NCBI GenBank assembly: GCA_017435905.1
Contig: JAFSEB010000071.1
Location: forward strand, 1 to 64,000
Direction: 5' to 3'
DNA length: 64,000 nt
Source of the DNA: Clostridia bacterium
Lineage (GTDB): Bacteria; Bacillota; Clostridia; Christensenellales; CAG-138
Notes under the pieces: generated by a model
Told to the model about the DNA's origin: nothing
Seen by the model: only the letters and a program-made list of their open reading frames with translations
Databases searched by the model: none
Shown here: positions 1-9,012 of the stretch, in pieces
Layout of the letters: each line of letters opens with the position of its first letter
Position numbering within the stretch: the first letter of the stretch is position 1
Translations under genes and position numbers: made by a program

Positions 1-160
1 AAGCGATCCATTTTGCGGTCGAAGAGTCTAAAAAGGCAAGACCGGTTCTATCGGCAGGCGTGTGGTCGAAGGAATAGTGGTGCTATTTCAAGACCGCACA
101 ACACACCGATAGGGCCGGTATTGCCTTTCTTAGACCGATGGTTTCTTAACGGGATGCCCC
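1..160 (-). repeat. Long-hairpin repeat, copy A
   Basis: This intergenic stretch is an imperfect palindrome: positions 26-54 pair with 106-135, and 60-77 pair with 83-99 around a short loop. Its reverse complement is almost identical to 63791-63951, with about four mismatches and one base of T-run length difference over 160 bases. Read in the direction of the upstream GNAT gene (minus strand), it starts shortly after that gene's stop, exactly as copy B follows its own upstream gene. It has no coding potential that I recognise. It could be a MITE-like or REP-like element, or a structured RNA at mRNA 3' ends. It may continue beyond the left edge. Confidence 0.8.
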
Positions 161-196
161 TTTCAACTGCCGCCTTTTTTCATTTTGTTATTTCCG

Positions 197-658
197 CTAA
201 ACATCCTTGACCATCACAAGTTCTGTGATGCCCTGTTTCGCCGCATTGGGCAGTTCACCCAGCTTCCAATACCCGAGCCGCTCATAAAAGCGGATGCCGC
301 CGGTATTGAAGTCGCTGACCATCAGTGTCACACGCTTTGCGCCGGATTCCTTCGCAAGCCGTTCAAGCTCGCCCATCAGGAAGGCACCTGCGCCGCAGCC
401 ACGGCTCTCCGCATGTACGCCGATCAGGGAAAGATACGGATACAGACCGCAGAACCCCCGCATGGAGATGCGCATCGCACCCACGGGACGGTCGTTTTCA
501 TCAAGGGCAAGGTACAGTTCCCCTGCCGCTGCCGCACGGGGCAGGATGTTGTTGAGCCTGCCATCGCTGAAATAGCGTTCGTGGATGGCAGAATTATCGA
601 AGATCTCCACCACACCGGCAGGAAGCTCCGCCGGGCATTTCACAAGATGCAGCGCCAT
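197..658 (-). CDS. GNAT family N-acetyltransferase
   Basis: A 153-residue single-domain GNAT acetyltransferase, which would transfer an acetyl group from acetyl-CoA to an amine. The acetyl-CoA loop is visible as ESRGCGAGAFLM near residue 85, followed by the typical FYERLGYWKLGE C-terminal strand. The ATG lies 3 bases after the anmK stop, with an AAGGTG ribosome binding site inside the last anmK codons, so it is the third gene of a murQ-anmK operon. The substrate is unknown; the context suggests a wall-derived amino sugar or peptide, but this is inference. It ends in TAG, one of few amber stops in the window. Confidence 0.85.
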   Translation of the reverse strand: MALHLVKCPAELPAGVVEIFDNSAIHERYFSDGRLNNILPRAAAAGELYLALDENDRPVGAMRISMRGFCGLYPYLSLIGVHAESRGCGAGAFLMGELERLAKESGAKRVTLMVSDFNTGGIRFYERLGYWKLGELPNAAKQGITELVMVKDV

Positions 659-661
659 AAC

Positions 662-1864
662 TTACACCTTGTAGGGCAAAGATATCTTGCCCATGATCAC
701 AGGCTGCCTTGCGCCGGTCACCGCAGGGAGGGTGTTGGGCATGCCCCGTACCGCACGGTCCGCAAGCAGGGCGAATGCCACGGCTTCCTTCGCATCGCTG
801 TTGAAGCCGAGATCCTCCTGTACACGCACCCTGACGCCATAGGGTTCAAAGCGCTTTTCCATCATGGCCACAAGGGTCTTGTTGTAGCTGCCGCCGCCGC
901 CCACGATGATCTCCACCGCTTTGTGCTTGGGCAGAATGTAACGCTCATACGCATCCGCAATGGACCATGCTGTCAGGTCGGTCACGGTGGCGACCACATC
1001 GTCATCGCAGAGGCCGAGTTCCTGCTGCATGGCAAGGATATCCCTTGTATACTGCACGCCGAAATGCTCACGGCCGGTGGATTTGGGCAGGGGCTGGCTG
1101 TAGTAGGGATCCGCCTGCAGCTTGCTGAGCAAGGCTTCGGATACCTTGCCCCGAGCGCCCCGGGCGCCGCCTGCATCGTAGGTCTCCCTGCCGTCCGTCA
1201 GCGCACTGACCACCGCATCGATGATCATGTTGCCGGGGCCGGTATCAAAGGCGAACACCGCTTCGGGGCCGGCAGATGCAGGAAGCACCGTTACATTGCC
1301 GATGCCGCCGATGTTCTGGAGGAGGATGGTCTCATCCTGCCGGCGGTAAAGAAGATATTCGGAAAAGGGCACAAGGGGCGCACCCTGACCGCCCTCCGCA
1401 ATATCCGCCACGCGGAAATCGGAAACGGTGAGAATACCCGTGCGCTGTGCGATCACGGAGCCTTCGCCGATCTGCACGGTGTAACGGATGGGATAACCGT
1501 CCCGGTCATCGGGATCGGGCGAATGCCAGATGGTCTGGCCGTGGGAGCCGATGGCATCGATATCCTCGGGCTTCATTCCCGCCTTTTCGATGACGGAAAG
1601 CGCTGCCTTTGCATACAGCTCGCCGAGAAGGAAACTCATGTAGCCCACATCGTCAACGGGAGCGGTATCCGGTCGGAACAGCCTGAAGATCTTTTCCCTG
1701 ACTGCCGGCGGAAAGGGCTTGTTCTCAAAAGCAACAAGCCTGACTTCCGGACGCTCTTCGGAACCGGAAAACTCCACAAGGGCAGCATCCACACCGTCCA
1801 CGGAGGTACCGGACATCATGCCCACAACAAGCCGTTTTTCCTTATTCTTTACAAGTTCGTACAC
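662..1864 (-). CDS. anmK: Anhydro-N-acetylmuramic acid kinase
   Basis: AnmK opens the 1,6-anhydro ring of anhydro-MurNAc and phosphorylates it with ATP, giving MurNAc-6-phosphate for MurQ. The family signature GMMSGTSVDGVD is at residues 15-26, and the GGGGSYN nucleotide-binding segment lies near residue 318. At 400 residues it is full length. The start is GTG, 3 bases after the murQ stop, with an AAAGGGGA ribosome binding site in the end of murQ. Its placement directly behind murQ makes a complete cytoplasmic recycling pair. The presence of AnmK implies that anhydro-muropeptides, products of lytic transglycosylases such as MltG at 23342, are recovered. Confidence 0.95.
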   Translation of the reverse strand: MYELVKNKEKRLVVGMMSGTSVDGVDAALVEFSGSEERPEVRLVAFENKPFPPAVREKIFRLFRPDTAPVDDVGYMSFLLGELYAKAALSVIEKAGMKPEDIDAIGSHGQTIWHSPDPDDRDGYPIRYTVQIGEGSVIAQRTGILTVSDFRVADIAEGGQGAPLVPFSEYLLYRRQDETILLQNIGGIGNVTVLPASAGPEAVFAFDTGPGNMIIDAVVSALTDGRETYDAGGARGARGKVSEALLSKLQADPYYSQPLPKSTGREHFGVQYTRDILAMQQELGLCDDDVVATVTDLTAWSIADAYERYILPKHKAVEIIVGGGGSYNKTLVAMMEKRFEPYGVRVRVQEDLGFNSDAKEAVAFALLADRAVRGMPNTLPAVTGARQPVIMGKISLPYKV

Positions 1865-1867
1865 GCT

Positions 1868-2779
1868 TCAGTTCCCCTTTCCTGCTTCGATGGCTTCTGC
1901 AAGGCGTCCGCCGCAGCGGTCGAGGACCGCCTGTGCCGCCTGCGCATCAAGACCCGTTTCGATCATAAGAATGGCAAGCTTCACATGGGAATTTGCCTTG
2001 ACGATATATTCGCCCGCCGTTTCGCTGTCAACGCCGGTGGCGTGGCAGATGAGCCTTCTTGCACGGTCTTCAAGCTTTTTGTTGCTGGCCTTCAGATCCA
2101 CCATCAGGTTGCCGTACACCTTGCCCATCTTGACCATGGAGCAGGTGGTGAGCATGTTGAGCACCATCTTCTGGGCGGTGCCGGACTTCATGCGGGTGGA
2201 GCCGGAGATGACTTCGGGACCGACCTTGGGGGCGATGGTCACATCGCACACCTTTTCAAGCTTGGAGTTTGCATTGGTGCAAAGGCCGATGGCCGCGGCG
2301 CCAAGCTCTTTTGCGTGCTCCACCGCCGCAAGCACATAAGGTGCGCTGCCGCTGGCAGTGATGCCCACAACGGCATCCTTTTCATTCACGTGCAGCTCAT
2401 CGATGATGGCAATGCCGTCTTCCCTGCTGTCCTCGCAGCCTTCCACGGGGCGGCGGAGGGCAATGTCGCCGCCGGCGATGTAGCCCTGTACCATATCGGG
2501 ATCTACACCGAAGGTAGGAAGGCATTCGGACGCATCGAGAACGCCGAGGCGCCCGGAGGTGCCTGCACCAAGGTAGATCAGCCGTCCGCCGTTTTCAAGG
2601 CGGGGGTAGATCATATCGATCGCCTTGGCGATGTTTTCCGCTTCCGCACCCACCGCACCGGCAACAAGAGCATCCTGCCTGTTGATCATGGTCACCATAT
2701 CGATGGTGGAGCAGCGGTCGATGCCCTTGGTATCTTCGTTGACGCTTTCCGTGGCAAGACCTGCCAGATATTTATCCAT
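1868..2779 (-). CDS. murQ: N-acetylmuramic acid 6-phosphate etherase
   Basis: MurQ cleaves the D-lactyl ether of MurNAc-6-phosphate to give GlcNAc-6-phosphate and D-lactate. The 303-residue protein carries the SIS sugar-phosphate fold, with IYLGAGTSGRLGVLDASE at about residues 69-86 and the conserved SGSTRMKSGTAQK segment near residue 190. The ATG is preceded by GGAGGTAC. It is the first gene of murQ-anmK-GNAT and lies divergent from the serine hydrolase and peptide importer. The C-terminal helical part ends in a short Lys/Gly tail, and nothing appears truncated. Confidence 0.95.
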   Translation of the reverse strand: MDKYLAGLATESVNEDTKGIDRCSTIDMVTMINRQDALVAGAVGAEAENIAKAIDMIYPRLENGGRLIYLGAGTSGRLGVLDASECLPTFGVDPDMVQGYIAGGDIALRRPVEGCEDSREDGIAIIDELHVNEKDAVVGITASGSAPYVLAAVEHAKELGAAAIGLCTNANSKLEKVCDVTIAPKVGPEVISGSTRMKSGTAQKMVLNMLTTCSMVKMGKVYGNLMVDLKASNKKLEDRARRLICHATGVDSETAGEYIVKANSHVKLAILMIETGLDAQAAQAVLDRCGGRLAEAIEAGKGN

Positions 2780-2811
2780 AAGTAACGTACCTCCGAAAGG
2801 TTGTTAAAATT

Positions 2812-2841
2812 AGCCTATCCCATTGTCATGCAGTCTGTCAA
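2812..2841 (-). promoter_or_regulatory. Candidate promoter of murQ operon
   Basis: On the minus strand a perfect TTGACA (2841-2836) is followed after 18 bases by TAGGCT (2817-2812). The predicted start is about 25 bases upstream of the murQ ATG. The -10 is poor but the -35 is consensus. Confidence 0.5.
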
Positions 2842-2955
2842 CAGAGAGAAAAAAGAATTTGTGCAAAATAAAACGTTCCCTGTTCACGCAAATCCCTCAC
2901 CCGTATGCAATTCCTGAATTTTCTGAAAACAATAGCTTTTTTTCATGTTTTTCTG

Positions 2956-2984
2956 TAGACAGATACATACGTAAATGGTATACT
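2956..2984 (+). promoter_or_regulatory. Candidate sigma-A promoter of serine hydrolase/importer
   Basis: TAGACA (2956-2961), 17 bases, then TATACT (2979-2984) with an extended TG motif. Transcription would begin near 2991 and leave a leader of about 280 bases before the ATG at 3270. Confidence 0.6.
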
Positions 2985-2990
2985 GTACAT

Positions 2991-3269
2991 GATTTGTCAG
3001 ACCACTTGCTGTGGCTGATCAACACACTTTCACACACAGCAATATTTGTTACCTTTCCGACTTGGCGTTGTATCATTCGAACACGGTGCAGCACACTCGC
3101 ACCCGATATCGGCGGCAGGCTTTTGTTTTGCCACCACACAGCGGCAAGGTACTTTGTATGAACGCCGGGCAGTGACCTTTGTGCGCAGGCACCCTCTTTC
3201 TTTTTTGATGCAGCTAACGCAACCACCATGCTGCCCGGCTTCATTTTACAGATCAACAGGAGGTCATTT
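2991..3269 (+). promoter_or_regulatory. Long 5' leader with distal stem before serine hydrolase
   Basis: The region between the predicted start and the ATG at 3270 has no supported gene. Its end holds complementary arms GCCGGGCAG (3164-3172) and CTGCCCGGC (3231-3239), closing a 58-base loop just upstream of the AGGAGG site at 3258-3263. A regulatory role is inference; no riboswitch class was recognised. Confidence 0.35.
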
Positions 3270-4307
3270 ATGAACATCGATCCCAAGATGCTCGACTCCA
3301 TCCTTGAAAAATACCGTGCGGAAGGCTACTTCCCCGCTGCGGTATGTCAGGTTTTCGATAAGGAAAAAACGCTTTACCACAACTGCGTCGGTCCCGTGGA
3401 AAAGGACACCTGGTTCGATCTTGCTTCCGTCAGCAAGATCGTGTGCACCACCATGCTGCTTTTCGCCATGGAAGAAGGCCGCGTTTCCCCCGAAGACAGG
3501 GTGCTTTCCCGCCTTCCCGTCAACGGCCCCCTTTCCGTTACCCGTGAAAGGCTCAGGGATGTCACGGTGTTTCAGCTTCTGACCCACACCTCCGGCATCG
3601 TGCCCTGGTTCCCCTTCTACAGCGACGGGCGTGATTTTTACACCGTTCTTGAGCGTGTTCTTTCCTCCACCCCCGTGGAGACGGGCATGGCTTACAGCGA
3701 CCTCAATTTCATGCTCCTCGGCCTCATTTTCACCCATGTGACGGGGCTCACCCTCCGTGAAGGTCTTGAGCATTACATCCGTCCCATCGTGGGCGAAGGC
3801 ATGGCTTACGGCCCCGTTGAGCCTTCCCTCTGCGCACCGAGCTGCTACGGCAACCAGATCGAACAGCGCATGTGCGCCGAACGCAATCTGACCTTTGACG
3901 GCTGGCGCGAAAACGGCGTCGAGGTGCGTGGCAGCGTCAACGACGGCAACGCCTTCTATTATTGGAACGGCGCCAGCGGCCACGCAGGCGTGTTCGCCAC
4001 TTCGGAAGCACTCAGCCGCCTTTGCATGTTCTATCTGAACACCGAAAAGCCCATCTTCCTTAGGGCGATGGAGACCACCCTCAACGAGCGGGGTCTCGGC
4101 TTTGACAAGACCGTCACCTTCCCCGAGGGCTGCGGACACACCGGCTTCACCGGCACCGGCATGTGGATCAGCCGCAGGAACGGCATCGGTGCGGTAACGC
4201 TGACCAACAAGTTCCACCGCCTTGAAGGCGCCCCCGGCAACACCAACGAGTTCCGCCGGGCCATCCATTACACGCTGCTTGGGCAGGAAGCGCCCATCGT
4301 GCAGTAA
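3270..4307 (+). CDS. Serine hydrolase, beta-lactamase/transpeptidase-like
   Basis: A 345-residue member of the class C beta-lactamase/penicillin-binding serine hydrolase superfamily. The catalytic SxxK motif is S53-V-S-K56, the YxN-type motif is YSDLN near residue 144, and HTGFTG near residue 290 takes the place of the KTG triad. The ATG at 3270 was chosen because AGGAGG sits 6 bases upstream. No signal peptide is visible, so it probably acts in the cytoplasm. Such enzymes (YbbE/AmiE-like) accompany murQ in Bacillus. A role in trimming muropeptides or peptides imported by the downstream transporter is an inference from context; an esterase role is possible. Confidence 0.82.
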   Translation: MNIDPKMLDSILEKYRAEGYFPAAVCQVFDKEKTLYHNCVGPVEKDTWFDLASVSKIVCTTMLLFAMEEGRVSPEDRVLSRLPVNGPLSVTRERLRDVTVFQLLTHTSGIVPWFPFYSDGRDFYTVLERVLSSTPVETGMAYSDLNFMLLGLIFTHVTGLTLREGLEHYIRPIVGEGMAYGPVEPSLCAPSCYGNQIEQRMCAERNLTFDGWRENGVEVRGSVNDGNAFYYWNGASGHAGVFATSEALSRLCMFYLNTEKPIFLRAMETTLNERGLGFDKTVTFPEGCGHTGFTGTGMWISRRNGIGAVTLTNKFHRLEGAPGNTNEFRRAIHYTLLGQEAPIVQ

Positions 4308-4365
4308 ACGGTATCTGCAGGCATAGCCTGTGATATAAAAATTATTTTCGGAAAGAGGTAACACA

Positions 4366-6030
4366 ATGAAAAAGCTTCTGTCCCTGATGCTGGCTGTCAT
4401 GATGATCGCCAGCGTACTGGCAGGCTGCGGCAAGACCACCACCACCGAGCCTGAAGCCAGCACCGCTCCCGAGGCTTCCACTGCCCCCGAAGCCAGCACT
4501 GCCCCCGAAGCCAGCACCGCTCCCGAGGCTTCCACCGAGCCCGAAGCACCCGCTGAGCCCATGATCCTCCGCTGGGGTGCGGATTCCGAACCCACCGGCT
4601 TCGATCCCCACACCGTTTCTGAGGAAGCTTCCCTCCGTGTCATTCCCCAGCTGTATGAGACTCTCCTCGGTCAGGACGAGAACCTCAACTACTACGGCGA
4701 ACTCGCCGAGAGCTGGGAAGTTGCTCCCGATGGTCTTTCCTACACCATCAAGCTCCGTGAAGGCGTGAAGTTCCACTCCGGCAACGAGATGGACGCTGAA
4801 GCCGTCAAGTACTCCTTCGAGCGCGTTCTCGGTCGTACCGAGGCCGGCGACATCGGTGCTTTCGGCAGCAAGGCGACCTACTTCGGCAACATCGACACCA
4901 TCGAAGTTGTTGACAAGTACACCGTCAAGTTCAACCTCACCACCGTTACTTCCGTATTCCTCAGCAACCTCTGCAGCAACTACGGCGCCATCGTTGACCC
5001 CGCTGTTGTTAAGGAAAACGGCGACCTCATGCGTGCTGACGGCGGCACCGGCCCCTTCAAGCTTGATGAGTGGATGCCCAACAACTACGTAAGCGTTGTA
5101 AAGTTCGAAGAGTACTGGGATGCCGACCGTGTTAAGCTCGACGGTATCACCTACTACCTCGTTGGCGACGAAGCTGCCCGTCTGGCTGCTCTCCGTACCG
5201 GCGAAGTCCACATTTCCACCCTTTCCGCTTCCAACGTACAGGCTGCCGCTAAGGAAGAGAACCTGACCGTTGCCAGCTACCAGACCAGCAACTACATCGC
5301 CATCGGCCTCAACGCTTCCACTCCTGCCCTCCAGGATAAGAACGTCCGTCAGGCGATCTGCTACGCCATCGACCGTCAGAACGTCATCGACATCGTGTTC
5401 TCCGGCGAAGCTATCCCCACCCACATCATTCCTCCCTCCACCGGTCACTGGTCCGTGCCCCTTGAGAAGTACGACCTGTACACCACCAACGTGGAAAAGG
5501 CCAAGCAGATGATGGAAGCTGCCGGCTACAACGAGAACAACCGCCTCACCCTTAAGGTTGCCGCCGGTCTTCTCGACAGCATCCGTCAGACCGCTGTTGT
5601 TGTTGACCAGCAGCTCGATCCCATCTACGTTGACTTCGAGATCGTGAACCTCGAGTCCGGTGAATACGTAGACGTATGGTACAAGATGGGCACCCCCGAA
5701 GCCGGCTTTGACGCCATGGTCGTTCAGGACGGTTCCGGCACCGACCCGAACCGCGGTATCGGCATGTTCTTCACCACCGACGGCAGCGCCAGCGTATTCG
5801 GTTTCTCCAACGCCCGTGTTGACGAGCTCTGCGAGCTTGCTCTTGCCACCGCTGATGAACCCACCCGTGAAGCTTACTACAACGAGTGCCAGGACATCAT
5901 CATTGACGACGCCGGTAAGATCGGTGTTGCAAGCCCCATGGCTTACTTCGTGATCAGCAAGGACCTCCAGGGCTTCGTTCCCACCCTTGCCGACAGCAGC
6001 AACTACCGCGACGCTTGGCTCGAAAACTAA
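4366..6030 (+). CDS. Peptide ABC transporter substrate-binding lipoprotein (OppA/DppA family)
   Basis: A 554-residue extracytoplasmic solute-binding protein of the SBP_bac_5 family, the capture subunit of the importer encoded just downstream. It has a lipoprotein signal with lipobox LAGC (C21) and then a low-complexity linker built from tandem six-residue EASTAP units (about residues 28-65). The mature part shows family features such as LAESWEVAPDGLSYTIKLREGVKFH and a VRQAICYAIDRQ helix. The start follows a GAAAGAGG ribosome binding site. Family members bind di- to oligopeptides or nickel. The murQ-anmK neighbourhood suggests murein peptides, which is inference. Confidence 0.93.
   Translation: MKKLLSLMLAVMMIASVLAGCGKTTTTEPEASTAPEASTAPEASTAPEASTAPEASTEPEAPAEPMILRWGADSEPTGFDPHTVSEEASLRVIPQLYETLLGQDENLNYYGELAESWEVAPDGLSYTIKLREGVKFHSGNEMDAEAVKYSFERVLGRTEAGDIGAFGSKATYFGNIDTIEVVDKYTVKFNLTTVTSVFLSNLCSNYGAIVDPAVVKENGDLMRADGGTGPFKLDEWMPNNYVSVVKFEEYWDADRVKLDGITYYLVGDEAARLAALRTGEVHISTLSASNVQAAAKEENLTVASYQTSNYIAIGLNASTPALQDKNVRQAICYAIDRQNVIDIVFSGEAIPTHIIPPSTGHWSVPLEKYDLYTTNVEKAKQMMEAAGYNENNRLTLKVAAGLLDSIRQTAVVVDQQLDPIYVDFEIVNLESGEYVDVWYKMGTPEAGFDAMVVQDGSGTDPNRGIGMFFTTDGSASVFGFSNARVDELCELALATADEPTREAYYNECQDIIIDDAGKIGVASPMAYFVISKDLQGFVPTLADSSNYRDAWLEN
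4447..4560 (+). repeat. Tandem 18-bp coding repeat (EASTAP linker)
   Basis: About five in-frame copies of an 18-base unit encode the Pro/Ala/Glu-rich spacer between the lipid anchor and the binding domain. Copies differ at synonymous positions. It is a flexible tether and a probable site of repeat-number variation. Confidence 0.8.
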
Positions 6031-6191
6031 TCTTTGCGCCTTTGGGATGGGGCGGGTTACCGCCCCATCCTCTTTACGCTTACAGGTTGAGGTCTGACAA
6101 AGCCAACCCCTCACCGTTTGGCATTTGTCAGCTCTCAACCCATGCAAGAAACAACGGCAGAAAACAGCCTGCCGCCTCAGGAGAGTGAAAA

Positions 6192-7136
6192 ATGAGAAAT
6201 TATATCATTCGCCGTATCATTCAGCTGCTGCCCGTTCTTTTCGGCATCAGCGTGCTCATCTTCGCCGTTATGAAGATGATCCCGGGCGATGTTATCTCCG
6301 GTATTCTCGGCATTGAAGCCACCGAAGAACTTCGCCACCAGTTGGAAGTGAAGTTCGGCCTCGACAGGCCCTATATCGTCCAGTATCTCGATTGGATCAG
6401 CGGTGTGTTTATCGGTGACTTCGGCGAGTCTATCCGTACCGGTAACCCCATCCTGCCCGACATCATGCAGCGCATGCGTGTGACCGCCGAGCTCGCCATC
6501 CTTTCCGCCGTGATCTCCTGGATCATTGCGATCCCCCTCGGCATCGTCGCCGCTGTGAAGCGCAACACCTGGGTAGACCGCTTCGTGCGTGTTTTCGCCC
6601 TTCTCGGCGTCTCCGTGCCCGGCTTCGCCACCTGTATCTGCGTGATCCTTGCGCTTTCCCTTATGTTCAATTATTATTCCCCGCTGGGCTTCGTGTTCTT
6701 CGTGGACGATCCCATGCTGAACCTTGAAATGATCATCCTTCCGGCGCTCATCAACGGCTTCAGCATTTCCGGTTCCGTCATGCGTATGACACGTTCCTCC
6801 ATGCTGGAAGTGCTCAGGCAGGACTTCATCAAGACCGTCCGTGCAAAGGGCGCAAGCGAAAAGGTTGCCATCTTTAAGCACGCCTTCCGCAATGCGATGA
6901 TCCCCGTTGTCACCCTCATCGGCATGCAGATCGGTTCCCTTCTTGGCGGCGGCGTCATCATGGAGCAGATCTTCTCCCTGCCGGGTCTCGGCCAGCTTGC
7001 CGTTACCGCCATCAACCAGCGTGACTACCCGGTGGTTCAGGGCTGTACCCTCGTGATCGCATTCATCTTCGTTATCGTGAACCTGATCACGGACCTGCTG
7101 TACGCCTTCATCGATCCCCGAATTTCTTATAATTGA
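6192..7136 (+). CDS. ABC peptide transporter permease, DppB/OppB type
   Basis: A 314-residue inner-membrane permease. It begins with the family-typical MRNYIIRRIIQLLPVLFGIS segment and has about six transmembrane helices. The EAA coupling loop is visible as VRAKGASEKVAIFKHAFRNAMIP around residue 220, and the C-terminus ends in the usual YAFIDPRI. AGGAGA precedes the ATG. It follows the binding protein after 161 bases and is followed almost directly by its DppC-type partner, so the two form the heterodimeric channel. Confidence 0.93.
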   Translation: MRNYIIRRIIQLLPVLFGISVLIFAVMKMIPGDVISGILGIEATEELRHQLEVKFGLDRPYIVQYLDWISGVFIGDFGESIRTGNPILPDIMQRMRVTAELAILSAVISWIIAIPLGIVAAVKRNTWVDRFVRVFALLGVSVPGFATCICVILALSLMFNYYSPLGFVFFVDDPMLNLEMIILPALINGFSISGSVMRMTRSSMLEVLRQDFIKTVRAKGASEKVAIFKHAFRNAMIPVVTLIGMQIGSLLGGGVIMEQIFSLPGLGQLAVTAINQRDYPVVQGCTLVIAFIFVIVNLITDLLYAFIDPRISYN

Positions 7137-7146
7137 GGTGAGCACT

Positions 7147-7983
7147 TTGAGAAGATTTGGACAAACCATCAAAGATCTTTGGCGCGATCCCATGGCGCGT
7201 GTGTGCATCGTGGGCATCTTCCTGATCATCCTTACTGCGGTGCTGGCCCCCGTTATTGCCCCCTACCAGCCGGACCACATGATCGCAGCTCCTAAGTCTG
7301 CCCCTGCAAAGGATTACCTTTTCGGCACGGACAACTACGGCCGTGACGTCTTCAGCCGTGTGATCTACGGCGCCCGTGTTTCCCTTTGGGTCGGCCTCAT
7401 TGCCGTTGGCATCGGCGCCGGCGCAGGCTACGTTGTCGGCATGATCGCCGGCTACTTCGAGGGCTGGACCGATACCGTCATCATGCGCATCATGGACATC
7501 CTGTTTGCGTTCCCCTCCATCCTCCTTGCGATCCTGATCTCCACGGTGCTTGGCCGCGGTCTCGGCGCAACGATGGTGGCCATCGGTATCGTCAACATCC
7601 CGGTATTCGCACGTACCGTCCGTGCATCGGTCATTGCGGCAAAGGGTCTTGAGTATGTAAAGAACGCCCAGAGCGTTGGCGTAAAGACCGTTTACGTTCT
7701 TATCCGCCACATCTCCCCCAACGTCATCGCACCCTTCACCGTGCAGTCCACCCTTGCGCTTTCCGGTGCGATCCTGACCGAGGCTGCCATGAGCTTCCTT
7801 GGCCTTGGCATCCAGCCGCCGGATCCTTCCTGGGGTTCCATGCTGTCCGAAGCCCGTGCCTTTATGGAGCAGGCTCCCTGGATGGTCATCTTCCCCACCA
7901 TCTTTATCGTGATCACCATTCTGCTGTTCAACGTTTTGGGCGACAGTCTCCGTGACGTGCTCGACCCGAAGCTGAAGCTTTGA
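7147..7983 (+). CDS. ABC peptide transporter permease, DppC/OppC type
   Basis: The second permease, 279 residues from the TTG start chosen here. It shows the OppC_N segment DPMARVCIVGIFLIIL, then DNYGRDVFSRVIYGARVSL and an EAA loop ending AMSFLGLGIQPPDPSWG. TTG at 7147 is preferred because GAGGTGA ends 6 bases upstream. The alternative GTG at 7138 lies inside that same ribosome binding site, so it cannot use it. The gene pairs with the DppB-type permease that ends at 7136. Confidence 0.9.
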   Translation: MRRFGQTIKDLWRDPMARVCIVGIFLIILTAVLAPVIAPYQPDHMIAAPKSAPAKDYLFGTDNYGRDVFSRVIYGARVSLWVGLIAVGIGAGAGYVVGMIAGYFEGWTDTVIMRIMDILFAFPSILLAILISTVLGRGLGATMVAIGIVNIPVFARTVRASVIAAKGLEYVKNAQSVGVKTVYVLIRHISPNVIAPFTVQSTLALSGAILTEAAMSFLGLGIQPPDPSWGSMLSEARAFMEQAPWMVIFPTIFIVITILLFNVLGDSLRDVLDPKLKL

Positions 7984-8001
7984 TAGGAGGAAAAGATAGA
8001 T

Positions 8002-9009
8002 ATGGATCATCTGCTTGAGATTCGCAATCTCTCTATCGATCTGCCCAGGGGCAAGAAGCTTCCTCCCATCAAGCTGGTGGAAGGGATCGACCTTGACATC
8101 AACAAGAAACAGAACTTCGGCGTGGTCGGTGAATCCGGCTGCGGCAAGTCCATCACCTGCAACGCCATCATGGGTCTTCTTTCCTACCCCCTTAAGGTCG
8201 GTAAGGGAAGCTCCATCCGCTTCCAGAACAGCAACGGCAAGGAGCAGGAGATCGTCGGCATGGCGCCCCAGGAGCTGTGCAAGATCCGCGGCAACGAGAT
8301 CTCCATGATCTTCCAGGAGCCCATGACCGCTCTCGACCCCATGTACACCATTGAGCAGCAGATCAACGAAGCACTCAGCTTCCACACCAATCTGACCAAG
8401 GCGGAGATGCACGATGCTTCCCTTGAAATGCTTAAGAAGGTGAAGATCCCCCGTGCGGAAGAGATCCTTCGGGATTATCCCCACCACCTTTCCGGCGGTA
8501 TGCTGCAGCGTGTGATGATCGCCATCGCCCTCATCAACAATCCCCGCCTGCTCATTGCCGACGAACCCACCACCGCCCTTGACGTGACCATTCAGGCACA
8601 GATCCTTGACCTGATGAACGAGCTCAGGGAAAGCTACGATACCTCCGTGATCATGATCACCCATGACCTTGGCGTTATCGCCGAGACCTGTGAGCATGTG
8701 GCAGTATTCTATGCAGGTCAGGTCGTGGAAGAAGCCAGCGTTGTGGATATCTTCCATCACACTGCCCACCCCTACACCGAGGGTCTGCTCCGCTCCGTTA
8801 CCAGCCTTGGCAACGCAAAGAAAGAGCTTTACACCATCAAGGGTATGGTTCCCTCCGCAGGCAACTTCAGCACCGGCTGCCGCTTTGCAGACCGCTGCGA
8901 CCGCTGCATGGATAAGTGCAAGACCGAATGTCCGCCGCTCGTTGAGATCGAAACCGGCCACAAGTGCCGCTGCTGGCTCCACATTGACGGCGCAGTAGAG
9001 GAGGCGTAA
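8002..9009 (+). CDS. ABC peptide transporter ATPase, DppD/OppD type
   Basis: A 335-residue ATPase that powers the importer. Walker A is GESGCGKS near residue 43, the signature is LSGGMLQRV near residue 163, and Walker B is [12 protein letters not shown] near residue 186. The C-terminal oligopeptide-transport extension contains a cysteine cluster ([18 protein letters not shown]), a pattern seen in OppD/DppD proteins, some of which bind an iron-sulfur cluster. AGGAGG lies 11 bases before the ATG. It is translated next to its DppF partner, with 3 bases between them. Confidence 0.93.
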   Translation: MDHLLEIRNLSIDLPRGKKLPPIKLVEGIDLDINKKQNFGVVGESGCGKSITCNAIMGLLSYPLKVGKGSSIRFQNSNGKEQEIVGMAPQELCKIRGNEISMIFQEPMTALDPMYTIEQQINEALSFHTNLTKAEMHDASLEMLKKVKIPRAEEILRDYPHHLSGGMLQRVMIAIALINNPRLLIADEPTTALDVTIQAQILDLMNELRESYDTSVIMITHDLGVIAETCEHVAVFYAGQVVEEASVVDIFHHTAHPYTEGLLRSVTSLGNAKKELYTIKGMVPSAGNFSTGCRFADRCDRCMDKCKTECPPLVEIETGHKCRCWLHIDGAVEEA

Positions 9010-9012
9010 CGT

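Noticed and set aside
185-2785. Very long plus-strand open frame opposite murQ-anmK-GNAT
   Set aside because: It is the antisense shadow of three well-supported genes. It is rich in His, Gly and Ala without any domain, and it lacks a ribosome binding site.
2989-3018. Nine-codon leader peptide in the long leader of the serine hydrolase gene
   Set aside because: It would start at or before the predicted transcription start and has no ribosome binding site.
4447-4560. Short tandem repeats as a CRISPR or minisatellite
   Set aside because: The 18-base units are in frame within the lipoprotein linker of the binding protein, with no spacers.
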